Counted from the stretch's first letter, positions 45,430 to 55,062 are shown. The stretch is DNA of 64,000 nucleotides from Bifidobacterium sp. 7101 (GCF_000499285.1 NZ_AWUN01000002.1:434001-498000), one strand, 5' to 3'. The notes: generated by a model not told the origin, from the sequence alone. A program made the numbers and translations.

Positions 45430-48400
45430 GTTCCGTAGGGCGCAATTCCGCCATCATGGCCACGGGCACCGCGGCCTCCCGCGTGACCGGGCAAATCCGC
45501 ACCATCCTGCTGGCAGCCGCCATAGGCACCACCGGAATCGCGGCCGATGCCTACCAGACCGGCGCCATGATTCCTCAGGTCATGTTCACCCTGATCTCGG
45601 GCGGCATCTTCAACGCCGTCCTGGTCCCGCAGATTGTGCGCACCCTCAAGGAGCGGGACGCAGCAGACCGGCTGAACAAGCTGATCACGGTCGCCATGGT
45701 CCTCCTGGCCCTGCTGACCCTGCTGCTGATGCTGGGCACCCCCGTGCTGACCACCATCTATCTGAACTCCAAGTGGAACCCTGCACAGCGGGCCCTGGCC
45801 AATTCCTTTACCCTCTGGTGCATGCCCCAGGTCTTCTTCTATGGGCTCTACACGGTCCTAGGACAGATCCTGGCCGCCAAGGGCCGGTTCACCGCATATG
45901 CCTGGAGCTCGGTGGGCGCCAACGTCATCAGCTGTCTGGGCTTCCTGGCCTTCATCTTCCTGTTCGGCAACGCCCGCAATCAACCGGTCGGCTTCTGGGA
46001 CAACGGCAAGGTGGCCCTGACCGCCGGGGCCTGGACCCTGGGAGTGGCCTTCCAAGCGCTCGTCCTCTTCATTCCCCTGATCATGAGCGGCTTCCGCTAT
46101 CGTCCTCGCTGGGGCCTGCGCGGAATCGGCCTGCGATCCATGGGCTCGGTGGCGGCCTGGAGCATGTGCGTGGTCATCATCAACCAGCTGGCCAACGTGG
46201 TCAATGCCCGCATCAACAACGGCGCCCCCCTGGAGGGCAACCCGTTTGACATCGCCGGCAACGGCTCCTATCAGAACGCCTACACCATCTTCATCCTGCC
46301 CTACTCGCTGGTGGCCGTCTCGGTCAGCACGGCGCTCTTCCCCAAGTTGTCCAAGGCGGTTTCGGACGGCCGCATCGGGGATGCCCGCAATGATCTGAGC
46401 CAGGCCCTGCGCAATGTGGGACTGGTCATGTTCTTCTTCGCCGCAGTCCTGCTGGCGATTCCAGTGCCCATCACCCGAGCCCTGCTGCCCTCGGTAAGCG
46501 TCCATGAGTCTGTCCTTATCTCAGGACCGCTGATAACCCTGTCCCTTGGGCTGGTTCCCACGAGCGCCTTCCTGCTCATTCAGCGCACCTTCTACGCCTT
46601 TGAGGATGGCCGGCATCCTTTCATCTTCGCTGCCGTCTCCAACACCATTCAGGTAGCCTTGGTTCTGGTATCCATACGCCTGTTGCCTCCCCGTTACTGG
46701 GCGGCCATGGTAGGGTTGAGCCTGTCTCTGAGCAGCCTCCTCAGCTTCCCTGTCCTGGCTCACATGCTGCGCAGCCCCTTCCAGGGGAATCTGGACGAGC
46801 GGCGGATTCTTATCACCTACGCCAAGGCTTTCCTGGCTGCGGGATTGGCCCTGGCAGCCGCCCTGACGGTCAAAACCCCGGTGACCCACCTGGTCGGCGC
46901 CTGGATTCAGGGCAGGCAGGGTCACATGAGCTGGGTGCAGGCGCTCTTTATCTGCGTGGTCATCACCCTGCTGACGGCGGTCATCTATATCGTGACCCTG
47001 GTAGCCCTGCGCACTGAGGAATTCATCCAGCTGCTGATCAATCTGGCCCGTCGGTTGGGCAGGACAGCCCGGCACCCTGTCCGCAGCCTGGACGCACTGC
47101 AGGAGCGACCCTCCCGGCTGGCCGACCGCTCGGTCAGGGTGGTGCACTCCTCCTCCCCCGACTCAGCTCTGCCCGGCATGGACGCAGCACTGGAGAACTT
47201 CGAGGAGGCCCGCGATTCCGACGCTGATGGAGAATCCGCGATAGCCGGACCCCCGCCGGCCCCTCCGACCCCGCAACCCGTTAGGATTGTACCTAGGAAC
47301 AGCAAGGTCCACCACGGTGTCGCCGACTACAGGCGACGCCCCACTTCTGATGAGAGCTCGGCAACCATGAACGCGCATATCGGAGACACCATCCTCGGCA
47401 GATACACCCTGGTCACCCTGCTCCGCCGTGCGAACGGTCTGAGCGCCTGGCGGGCCAAGGACAAGGTCCTGGACAGGGACTGCCAGCTCTTCATCGCCGG
47501 GGATTCAACTTGTATGGACCGGATCAACGTCAATGCCTCCAGCCTGGCGCTGAGCAAGGATCGCCGCTTCACCCCGGTCTACCAGCTGCACACTCGTGAC
47601 AAGGTCTCTCTGATCGTCACCGCCCCCGATGCCGGCATGTCCCTAAGGGACTACATGCACGGACCCGCCGGGGGAACGCTCAGCGAACGGGCCATCGGCA
47701 CCATCATGGGCGAGGTCACCGAAGCCATGCGCACCCTGCATGCCGCAGGCATGGTCGACTATGCGGTCTCCACGAGCACCATCAGGCTGGCCCCGGCCTC
47801 GATCACCCTGGCCGATGCACCCATATCGCCCATGCTTGAGCACCCATCGGCCTCAACTGAGACGGGACTGACGGACGAGGAGTATGCCATACGCGAGCTG
47901 GCAGGCGTGCTCTATGCCATGCTGACGCGCCGACCCGACCAGGACGGACGGCAGCCCAGTCTGCAGGCACTGCCCAAGCAGACCCCGGAAGAGTTCAAAA
48001 TCATCTGCATGCGTGGGCTGGGCCTGGCGAATGAGCAGGGAGCCGTGCCGGTTCCACTGGTCACTTTGGCGGAGCTCTCGGCCCTGCTCAGCCCCTGGGT
48101 CCCGCCCGAGGAACTGACCGACAGCGATCTGATCTGGCCCGAGCTGGACGGCCGCGCCTCCATCGAGTCCGTGGCCCTGCGTCCAGTGGACCCCAAGAAC
48201 GTACTCCCGCTTCCCGCAGGACTGACCTCCTCGGCCCTGCCTGCCGCGCAGACCGTATCCCACCATGAGCCGCACTGGAAGACCAACCAATTGCTCTTCC
48301 CTGGCCGCAGCGAAATCGAAATGCTCAATCCAGAGGATACGGATACCGACCTCTTCTCGCTCTTCGACGAGCGCCAGCGGCTACGCTCGCTGAACAGCTC

Positions 48401-49619
48401 CTCCCGCAAGACCGCAGCCATGGATGTGAGCGCACTCAGGGCTACAGCGATCAGACCCGTAGCCGTGAATGAGGAAGAGTCCAAGGCTGTGACCGGACGG
48501 ATGCCGACCGTCAAAGACGATCAGCGTAAACCGTCCGAGGCTCTCAGCGGCAACGGTGTTACTGCCAACAATCCTGTGGAGCGAGGCTTCTCCCAGTGGG
48601 ACTTCCACAAAACCAACAGCGACCAGGCCAAGGCAACCTCCGGCCTGAGCACCTCACAAGACGGCAGAGGTTCACATACGCGTCAAACAGGCGCTGCGGC
48701 CGCCGAACCTCCTGTCGGAGGCAGTGGAGAACCTGCAGCCCGGAGTGGACACCGCTCTTCCGCCACTGCTTCTGACAAGACCAAGGCACCTGCCCAGGCA
48801 GTCAGATCCTCCAAGAACCCTGATTTCGATGAGGAGGAACAGGAGACCACGGTCATGGAGCCGCTGCCCCCCAGCTTCACGCCTGAAATCCACTCCATGC
48901 CCGTTCCGGTGACTTACTCGGTTCTTCCCGACGATGAGCAGGATAAGGATCTGGACGATGAGGCCGATATGGCGGACACCCGTCTGTTCGGCCGCTTCAC
49001 AACTCGCTCGGTGGTCATCGCCATAGCGGCCGTAATCGTTGTGGTGGCCCTGGTCTGGGCCCTCTCGACCATTACTGGATCCCGATCCAAGGTCGGTAAA
49101 AGTGAGGGCGGCTGGCCGGTCATGTCTAACGTGCCCTTCCCTGGCAAGACCAATGAGAACGAGGAGGCATCTCCCTCCAGCGATGGCAATGATCAGGCTC
49201 AGGCTGGCGCCGATGCTGGTGCAGACAAGGTCGGCCACGCTGACAAGGAGGCCGGTAAGGTTCCCGATCCGCCCAAGCCCAAGAACACCACGGCCTATCA
49301 GACGAGTCGCCAGCGCTTCCTCAACAAGCCTGCCGGCCTGCAGGGCTATGGGTGGTATATGCACCTGACCCAACCGCAAGAGGTCTCCCGCCTGACCATC
49401 GTCGCGCCTCAGAGCGGCGGCCATGCCCAGGTCTATGCGAATTCCACGGCGGCTCAACCCAACCAAGGACAGCCGCTGGCGGACTTCAGCTTCGATGCCT
49501 CAGGCACCACGCAGGTCACCCTGCGCGAGCCGGTGACGACTCAGGACCTGGTCATCTGGGTGCCCATGGACGGCATGCCGGGAAACAGCCTGCGCTTTAC
49601 TTCCGTCCAGGCCTTCTGA
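45426..49619 (+). CDS. murJ: Lipid II flippase MurJ fused to a pseudokinase and extracellular domain
   Basis: The protein has 1397 residues. Residues 1-560 are the MurJ/MviN membrane domain with about 14 helices, which flips lipid II for peptidoglycan synthesis. Residues about 648-890 form a protein-kinase fold (GDTILGRYTLV, FIAGDS, MRTLHAAGMVDYAVSTSTIRL) that lacks the HRD and DFG catalytic residues, so it is a pseudokinase. A long, disordered Ser/Thr/Lys-rich linker, one membrane helix (about 1195-1214) and an extracellular beta-sandwich domain (about 1275-1397) complete it. The same layout exists in M. tuberculosis MviN, where the phosphorylated pseudokinase recruits the FHA protein FhaA. 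The kinase at 33500 is a possible regulator (inference). Confidence 0.93.
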   Translation: MSSVGRNSAIMATGTAASRVTGQIRTILLAAAIGTTGIAADAYQTGAMIPQVMFTLISGGIFNAVLVPQIVRTLKERDAADRLNKLITVAMVLLALLTLLLMLGTPVLTTIYLNSKWNPAQRALANSFTLWCMPQVFFYGLYTVLGQILAAKGRFTAYAWSSVGANVISCLGFLAFIFLFGNARNQPVGFWDNGKVALTAGAWTLGVAFQALVLFIPLIMSGFRYRPRWGLRGIGLRSMGSVAAWSMCVVIINQLANVVNARINNGAPLEGNPFDIAGNGSYQNAYTIFILPYSLVAVSVSTALFPKLSKAVSDGRIGDARNDLSQALRNVGLVMFFFAAVLLAIPVPITRALLPSVSVHESVLISGPLITLSLGLVPTSAFLLIQRTFYAFEDGRHPFIFAAVSNTIQVALVLVSIRLLPPRYWAAMVGLSLSLSSLLSFPVLAHMLRSPFQGNLDERRILITYAKAFLAAGLALAAALTVKTPVTHLVGAWIQGRQGHMSWVQALFICVVITLLTAVIYIVTLVALRTEEFIQLLINLARRLGRTARHPVRSLDALQERPSRLADRSVRVVHSSSPDSALPGMDAALENFEEARDSDADGESAIAGPPPAPPTPQPVRIVPRNSKVHHGVADYRRRPTSDESSATMNAHIGDTILGRYTLVTLLRRANGLSAWRAKDKVLDRDCQLFIAGDSTCMDRINVNASSLALSKDRRFTPVYQLHTRDKVSLIVTAPDAGMSLRDYMHGPAGGTLSERAIGTIMGEVTEAMRTLHAAGMVDYAVSTSTIRLAPASITLADAPISPMLEHPSASTETGLTDEEYAIRELAGVLYAMLTRRPDQDGRQPSLQALPKQTPEEFKIICMRGLGLANEQGAVPVPLVTLAELSALLSPWVPPEELTDSDLIWPELDGRASIESVALRPVDPKNVLPLPAGLTSSALPAAQTVSHHEPHWKTNQLLFPGRSEIEMLNPEDTDTDLFSLFDERQRLRSLNSSSRKTAAMDVSALRATAIRPVAVNEEESKAVTGRMPTVKDDQRKPSEALSGNGVTANNPVERGFSQWDFHKTNSDQAKATSGLSTSQDGRGSHTRQTGAAAAEPPVGGSGEPAARSGHRSSATASDKTKAPAQAVRSSKNPDFDEEEQETTVMEPLPPSFTPEIHSMPVPVTYSVLPDDEQDKDLDDEADMADTRLFGRFTTRSVVIAIAAVIVVVALVWALSTITGSRSKVGKSEGGWPVMSNVPFPGKTNENEEASPSSDGNDQAQAGADAGADKVGHADKEAGKVPDPPKPKNTTAYQTSRQRFLNKPAGLQGYGWYMHLTQPQEVSRLTIVAPQSGGHAQVYANSTAAQPNQGQPLADFSFDASGTTQVTLREPVTTQDLVIWVPMDGMPGNSLRFTSVQAF

Positions 49620-49625
49620 GCATGA

Positions 49626-49674
49626 CTGTGGGTCGACGGCAACAAAGGCGAATCATCCTGACGTCGACCCACAG
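49626..49674 (+). terminator. Hairpin terminator after murJ
   Basis: A perfect 13-bp stem (CTGTGGGTCGACG / CGTCGACCCACAG) with a 23-base loop, 7 bases after the stop. There is no T-tract. Confidence 0.6.
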
Positions 49675-49862
49675 ACCATCCGACGGCCGCAGTTGCATGC
49701 AAGCCCCATGGGCCCCATCAGCCAGACATGACTGCCCTCCCATCAGCACGCCGATACTATGGGTGTACCGAAATGGTAATGTGTTGGATATTTCCTCCTA
49801 CATAGCGCCCGCAGGTAATACAGTTTCCTTAGACAACGGCGGCAGGAAGGCGGAAGTCAGTT

Positions 49863-51146
49863 ATGGCGGATGATCCCAATATCGCGTCCAAGGTCATCAA
49901 GAACGATCCTTGGTATAGCTCCTATGCAACACGAGCCGAGCAGATGCGCGCCTCTGAGATTCGCGCTCTCTTCGCCGTGGCCAATCGGCCTGAGGTGGTC
50001 TCCCTGGCCGGCGGCATGCCCTATCTAGGCCGGATGCCTTTCGATAAGTTGGCCGACCAGCTTGGCGACATGCTACGGAGCAAGGGCCAGGTGGCCTGGC
50101 AGTATGGGTCGGCACAGGGCGATCCCCACCTGCGCGAAGACGTGCTGCCCATTATGGAGCTGGAAGGCATCAAAGACGTCCAGCCTGATGATGTGGTCAT
50201 CGTCAACGGTTCTCAGTCGGGACTGGACCTAATCACCAGAATCATGTGCGACCCCGGCGATGTAGTGCTGGCTGAGGCGCCCAACTATGTGGGAGCACTG
50301 GGCGTCTTCCAATCCTTCCAGGTCGATGTGGTCAACGTGGCCATGGACGGCGACGGGCTGATCCCCGAGGCTCTAGAGGAGACCATTCTGGAGCAGCGCC
50401 GCCAGGGCAAGGCGGTCAAGTTCCTCTACACCGTGCCCAACTTCCACAATCCCGCCGGCGCCACCATGAGCGTGGAACGTCGTCCGCGAGTCATCGAAAT
50501 CGCCAGGAAGTACCACGTGCTTATCGTCGAAGACAATCCTTATGGGCTACTGGCCTTCGATGGCCAGACCTATCCGGCCCTCCGCTCTTATGACTCCGAA
50601 GGCGTTGTCTACCTGAGCAGCTTCTCCAAGATCATCGCACCGGGCATGCGTGTGGCCTGGATGGTTGCACCTCCCGGCATACGACAGAAGCTGGTTCTGG
50701 CCAATGAGTCAGCCATCCTTTGTCCTTCCAACATGAGCCAGATGACCATCACCACCTATCTGGACAACTTCGACTGGAAATCACAGATCAACGACTACCG
50801 GGGAATGTACAAGGAACGCTGCGATGCCATGGACGAGGCCTTGAAGGAATACCTGCCCTACTGTTCATGGCTCAAGCCCAAGGGCGGTTTCTACATCTGG
50901 CTGCAGATACCCAAGGGGCTCAACGCCAAAGACATGCTGCCCAGGGCAATCACCGCCAAGGTGGCTTACGTGTCAGGCACAGCCTTCTACGATAACGGGG
51001 AGGGTGCAGACCATATGCGCCTGTCCTTCTGCTACCCCACTCCCGATCGGATTCGAGAGGGAATACGCAGACTGTCCACAGTCATCGAGAATGAACTCGC
51101 CACCGTCCGGCTGTTCGAGCCCGACAGTGGCAAGGAAAGGGGCTGA
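49863..51146 (+). CDS. PLP-dependent aminotransferase, fold type I (MocR/LysN-like)
   Basis: The protein has 427 residues. The PLP Schiff-base lysine is Lys256 in SSFSKIIAPGMRVAW; the cofactor-binding segments NGSQSGLDL, AEAPNYVGAL, PNFHNPAG and VEDNPYG are in place. The group includes 2-aminoadipate and branched-chain/aromatic aminotransferases without a DNA-binding domain. It has a GGAAGG-type ribosome site. It is followed after 3 bases by the ATP-grasp ligase gene, so the two form one operon. In that setting it may supply a D- or L-amino acid precursor for cell wall or peptide synthesis, but this is a guess. Confidence 0.88.
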   Translation: MADDPNIASKVIKNDPWYSSYATRAEQMRASEIRALFAVANRPEVVSLAGGMPYLGRMPFDKLADQLGDMLRSKGQVAWQYGSAQGDPHLREDVLPIMELEGIKDVQPDDVVIVNGSQSGLDLITRIMCDPGDVVLAEAPNYVGALGVFQSFQVDVVNVAMDGDGLIPEALEETILEQRRQGKAVKFLYTVPNFHNPAGATMSVERRPRVIEIARKYHVLIVEDNPYGLLAFDGQTYPALRSYDSEGVVYLSSFSKIIAPGMRVAWMVAPPGIRQKLVLANESAILCPSNMSQMTITTYLDNFDWKSQINDYRGMYKERCDAMDEALKEYLPYCSWLKPKGGFYIWLQIPKGLNAKDMLPRAITAKVAYVSGTAFYDNGEGADHMRLSFCYPTPDRIREGIRRLSTVIENELATVRLFEPDSGKERG

Positions 51147-51149
51147 ATC

Positions 51150-52352
51150 ATGGCGGCCAAGCACAGCAAGACACCACGGCAGCAGACCGGCGGGAAAACT
51201 CCGGCAACCGGCAAGGCCAAGACAACCGCGAGCGTAACGATGACCACAGTCGCCAGCCCGGATGCCACCGCGGCCACGGCTGCTGGTGAAGTGGCCAAAA
51301 GAGCCAGGCGGACCTCGCATCGCTCCACCCGTGAGTCCACGCCGTTCACTAAGGACGATGTCCTCTCCCTGGCGAGCAAGGCTACCAAGCGTGCTGACAA
51401 GTCCCTCCTGGTTATTTGTGGCGGCCTCAGCCATGAGCGCGATGTCTCCATCAGCTCAGGGCATCGAGTCCAGGGATTCCTGGAGGAGGCCGGATGGACG
51501 GTCCATGTCCACGACATGGATAGCTCACTCCTGCCCTACCTGACAGATGAGAAGACCCGCCCTGATCTGGTCTGGCCTCTATTGCACGGTGCCAATGGCG
51601 AAGACGGCTCCATTCGCGATGTCTTGGAGATGGCGGAACTGCCTTACATCGGATCTCGGGCCAAGGCCTCTCGTACCGCCTGGAGCAAGCCCATCGCCAA
51701 GAACGTTGTCCGCATGGCTGGATTACACACTCCGCATTCCGTGACCTTGCCCGAGTCCATGTTCCGAGAGCTGGGAGTCGAACCCGTTATCGATATGCTC
51801 CTAGGTTCGCTGGGGCTTCCTCTTTTCATCAAGCCCACTATGGGCGGCTCAGCCATGGGGTGCACTATGGTGACTGAACAGAGCCAGCTCACTCAGGCGT
51901 TGATCAACTGCTTCGCCTACGGTGATGTGGCCCTGATCGAACAGGCCGTCACGGGCACCGAGGTCTCCGTGTCCATCCTCGAGTTTGACGGGCACCCCCT
52001 GGTTCTGCCTCCGCTTGAAATCTGGACCCCCTCAGGCACCTACGATTTTGAGGCTCGTTCCACACCCGGCCCGACGGAGTTCTATGTTCCAGCCCGACTG
52101 GATGCCAAGACCACACAGGCTGTGAGCGATGCCGCGCTGACCGCCCACCGGGCTTTGGGGCTCCGCGATATCTCACGCACCGACTTCATCGTTGATGCCC
52201 AAGGACAGCCGCAATTCCTGGAGTCCAACGTAGCGCCTGGCATGACGGACACCTCGCTTCTGCCGCAATCAGCCTTGGCTGCCGGCTACAACCTGCCAGA
52301 GCTATACACTGCATTAGTTCAATCCGTTTTGAACCAAAAGCGGACCGACTGA
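51150..52352 (+). CDS. D-alanine-D-alanine ligase-like ATP-grasp protein
   Basis: The protein has 400 residues. The first 85 are a Lys/Ala/Thr-rich, disordered extension. The ligase follows: ICGGLSHERDVSISSG (N-terminal Ddl motif), PLLHGANGEDGSI, an ATP-grasp region (LFIKPTMGGSAMG) and the C-terminal LESNVAPGMTDTSLLPQS (usually NTxPGMTxxSxxP in Ddl). Ddl enzymes join two D-alanines for peptidoglycan. Asn-to-Ser and related changes near the C-terminal loop suggest either a divergent Ddl or a ligase for another dipeptide. Another ddl may exist elsewhere. It is coupled to the aminotransferase. Confidence 0.85.
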   Translation: MAAKHSKTPRQQTGGKTPATGKAKTTASVTMTTVASPDATAATAAGEVAKRARRTSHRSTRESTPFTKDDVLSLASKATKRADKSLLVICGGLSHERDVSISSGHRVQGFLEEAGWTVHVHDMDSSLLPYLTDEKTRPDLVWPLLHGANGEDGSIRDVLEMAELPYIGSRAKASRTAWSKPIAKNVVRMAGLHTPHSVTLPESMFRELGVEPVIDMLLGSLGLPLFIKPTMGGSAMGCTMVTEQSQLTQALINCFAYGDVALIEQAVTGTEVSVSILEFDGHPLVLPPLEIWTPSGTYDFEARSTPGPTEFYVPARLDAKTTQAVSDAALTAHRALGLRDISRTDFIVDAQGQPQFLESNVAPGMTDTSLLPQSALAAGYNLPELYTALVQSVLNQKRTD

Positions 52353-52401
52353 GACTTAAAAGCCCGCCTGGTTCTGCCTATCGTTCGGTTTTCATGAGTA
52401 G

Positions 52402-52452
52402 GGTCCGCCTGATACATGGTGTGCAATTTGCGCGATATGCATCAGGCGGACC
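52402..52452 (+). terminator. Terminator hairpin after the ATP-grasp operon
   Basis: A perfect 12-bp stem (GGTCCGCCTGAT / ATCAGGCGGACC) with a 27-base loop, 49 bases after the stop. No T-tract. Confidence 0.6.
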
Positions 52453-52949
52453 TGCAATATACGTAACTTGCAAATACAGGCAGAGCAGATAGTACGCAAG
52501 GCTGGGCGCCCTGCACACAGTACGGATTAACAGTTTCGAACAGTATGGACCAACCGTTTGTAATCATTAAACCCGACACTCTATTGTGCGTTCATTATTC
52601 TCATCAGAACGCTTCTTCGATACCAAATGTCAATTGTTCCCCATTCACCACCCCAACGTTGGTTATTTCCCCTCTTTCTATGCGTTAAGATCGACTCTCC
52701 ACTCCCCCTTTATGCTCCACTTCACCTCCACTCCCCGCCTTCCCTTTACTGCTCAGCCAATGCCAACATCGAGCCACGGTTATGTTCAGTCAAGTCCCGG
52801 TTTTTGAATTGTCGACAAGGCTAACGTGCAGAAGCAATGCAGTTTAATAAATTGCAATGCCGGAATGGCTGGCCACTCTCTAGGACTCAACTCACAATAG
52901 ACAGCTGTCCCGCTCCATACCTATGCATACTCTCTTGACTGGTATCGAA

Positions 52950-52965
52950 TGTTTCACGTGAAACA
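52950..52965. other. parS: parS centromere site
   Basis: Perfect match to the 16-base palindrome TGTTTCACGTGAAACA, intergenic. ParB should bind and spread from it. Confidence 0.93.
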
Positions 52966-53402
52966 TTCTGGGTTGCACAACGTGCTTGGTCGACTCCAGC
53001 GGGGTCCCACACCGTACGGCCCCTATGACTGACAGCGAATCCTGCCCGTTAAAAGTGCAAGTCAAATAAAGACATGGGGCGCGCGAAAATGAATACAGCT
53101 TTCATAGGTTCGCCACCATCCGGAGTTCCTGCATCAATCAGCACAGGATGTTTTACCTAGACGTTTGCCAAGCGGACGTGACTACATATATAAATGTATA
53201 GACAGCGCTGCTTTTGTGTCTTCGAGAATCGAACCATCTTCTACTTAGCCATCAAGAACTTCGAGCGGGAGCTGAGTCCGCACCAGTCAATTGTCATCTG
53301 CCAATGGCAATGCTGAACCAATTCGTTGGTCCTGATTCTTTCATGCTCATCCTTGAGAGCACGATCTTCTTATCAGGATTAATTCAGCAGGTCCTATTGC
53401 TT

Positions 53403-53430
53403 ACGGGGTTTACTCCACGGGGTTTACTCC
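53403..53430 (+). repeat. 14-bp tandem repeat, two copies
   Basis: ACGGGGTTTACTCC repeated twice head to tail, then CCGT, so the second copy can also fold on itself (ACGGGG / CCCCGT). No function seen. Confidence 0.6.
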
Positions 53431-53626
53431 CCGTGCCCGCTGCAAAGCTCATAGATAAACGCCCATAGATACCCTGCAAATTAGAGGGTAGGCATAAGCA
53501 CAGATCCCAGCTCATCCGTCCTTGTTGAAGACCATACTTTAAGGACCATGCTTCCGTAATGTCGAACTTACGATTGAAACTGCGCCCCAACGTGCTTGAA
53601 CTGTCTACTGCTTGGCTCAATTTGCT

Positions 53627-53977
53627 TTACTCGTCCCTGCTGCTTTCCTCGCCCATTTCTGATGCCTGCGAAGAACTTTTACCAGGTCCTTCCTGAGTTG
53701 AGGATGTATACCGGTCGACAGTCCCAGAAGTCACATCTTCATCAGCCCTAGAACTGTTGTCTATCACCTGGTAATCTGCGTCCAACTCGTCTTCATTGTC
53801 GTCAGAGCTGGGAGGATTCCAAAAACGCCAGCTATGCCAGCTGTCATCCCCGCTCTTATCCTCTGTTTGGTGGCTGGGGTGCTCCCGCAGCAATCGATCA
53901 ACTCGGAGCATAAACCAGATCAACACCAGAATCGTCCCAATATTGGTTACGATGGCTACTATCACGGTTTTCTCCAT
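53627..53977 (-). CDS. Small single-pass membrane protein, unknown function
   Basis: The protein has 116 residues. One N-terminal membrane helix (about 5-24, IVAIVTNIGTILVLIWFML) is followed by a basic patch and a long, acidic, Ser/Asp/Glu-rich tail that looks disordered. No domain was recognised. It is divergent from trxB. There is no ribosome-binding site, but TTGGGT, a 16-base spacer and TATCCT end exactly 6 bases before the ATG, so a leaderless message is likely. The promoter match supports it as a real gene despite its plain composition. Confidence 0.7.
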   Translation of the reverse strand: MEKTVIVAIVTNIGTILVLIWFMLRVDRLLREHPSHQTEDKSGDDSWHSWRFWNPPSSDDNEDELDADYQVIDNSSRADEDVTSGTVDRYTSSTQEGPGKSSSQASEMGEESSRDE

Positions 53978-53983
53978 GGTTCA

Positions 53984-54011
53984 AGGATAGCCTGCTCCTG
54001 TCAGAACCCAA
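53984..54011 (-). promoter_or_regulatory. Promoter of the small membrane protein gene (leaderless)
   Basis: On the minus strand: TTGGGT, 16 bases, TATCCT, then 6 bases to the ATG. Confidence 0.5.
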
Positions 54012-54051
54012 CTGATCATGAGATAACAAGCGCACTTTTCGCCCACCGCGT

Positions 54052-54080
54052 GTGACCCAGTCATCCTAAATGGATACAGT
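54052..54080 (+). promoter_or_regulatory. trxB promoter (leaderless)
   Basis: GTGACC, a 17-base spacer and TACAGT; the -10 box ends 6 bases before the trxB ATG and no ribosome-binding site is present. Confidence 0.55.
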
Positions 54081-54086
54081 AGCGTT

Positions 54087-55031
54087 ATGAAGCAAACTGT
54101 TCATGATGCCATTGTTATAGGGTCCGGACCCGCAGGATACACCGCCGCCATTTATCTTGGCAGAGCTGGATATGCTCCACTCGTTATCGCTGGAGCACTA
54201 ACGCCCGGCGGTCAGCTTATGAACACGACGGAAGTAGAGAATTTCCCAGGATTCCCTAAAGCAGTGCTCGGTCCCGATCTGATGGATCAGATGCGCGACC
54301 AGGCCGAACATTTTGGCGCTCAGATTGAATACGACGATGTCGTCTCAATTGACTTGAACGGAGACGTCAAGCGGATTACCACCGATGGAGGCCAAGAATA
54401 CCAAGCCCGATCCGTCGTCATCACCACTGGTTCGCAATATCGTAAATTGGATATTCCTGGCGAGCGCGAGTTCTCAGGGCGAGGGGTATCCTACTGCGCC
54501 ACATGCGATGGCTTCTTCTTCAAAGATAAGCCGATTGTAGTCGTTGGTGGCGGTGACTCTGCCATGGGTGACGCGGACTTTCTGACCCGTTTCGGCTCTT
54601 CTGTCACACTGGTCCATCGTCGCCAAGGCTTCCGCGCTTCAAAAATCATGGTGGACCGCGCCAAGGCCAACGACAAGATCAGTTTCCAGCTCGATTCGGT
54701 CGTCACGCAGATCAACGGTGACGATAGCGGCGTAACTTCTTTAGACGTCCGCAATACAGCCACAGGCCAGGAGTCCACCATTCCAGCTAATGGAGTTTTC
54801 GTCGCCATCGGATTCACCCCTCAGACTGCGTTCCTTAATGGCCAAGTCGATCTGGATCAGGACGGCTATATTCTGGTCGAAGGTGGGTCGACGAAGACCT
54901 CAGTACCTGGAGTCTTTGCCGCTGGTGATGTCACAGACAAGATTTATCGTCAGGCCATTTCCGCTGCTGGTATGGGTTGCCGTGCTGCCCTAGATGCTCA
55001 GGAATATCTTACGAGTTTGGATAACCGATAA
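54087..55031 (+). CDS. trxB: Thioredoxin-disulfide reductase
   Basis: The protein has 314 residues. It is an FAD enzyme that reduces thioredoxin with NADPH. The FAD loop GSGPAGYTAAIY, redox-active CATC (Cys137, Cys140), NADPH loop GGGDSAMGDA and C-terminal GVFAAGDVTD are all intact. Length is normal. In mycobacteria trxB sits in the same origin-near cluster followed by trxA (trxC); here no thioredoxin gene follows, and a terminator closes the unit. The message is probably leaderless. Confidence 0.97.
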   Translation: MKQTVHDAIVIGSGPAGYTAAIYLGRAGYAPLVIAGALTPGGQLMNTTEVENFPGFPKAVLGPDLMDQMRDQAEHFGAQIEYDDVVSIDLNGDVKRITTDGGQEYQARSVVITTGSQYRKLDIPGEREFSGRGVSYCATCDGFFFKDKPIVVVGGGDSAMGDADFLTRFGSSVTLVHRRQGFRASKIMVDRAKANDKISFQLDSVVTQINGDDSGVTSLDVRNTATGQESTIPANGVFVAIGFTPQTAFLNGQVDLDQDGYILVEGGSTKTSVPGVFAAGDVTDKIYRQAISAAGMGCRAALDAQEYLTSLDNR

Positions 55032-55062
55032 GGCCTGACACGACCCGCTAAACAAGAGTTTA

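Larger units (their letters stand above)
52453..53626. other. Gene-free, lower-GC stretch with a parS site
   Basis: About 1.2 kb without a supportable gene. Codon-like structure is absent and GC is well below the flanking genes. It holds one perfect parS site (52950-52965), a pyrimidine-rich segment (about 52625-52760), and two tandem copies of ACGGGGTTTACTCC (53403-53430). It may serve as a ParB loading or origin-domain spacer. Confidence 0.6.

Noticed and set aside
53214-53468. 84-codon plus-strand frame with a hydrophobic stretch
   Set aside because: No ribosome-binding site or promoter, and it includes the tandem 14-mer; not supportable as a gene.
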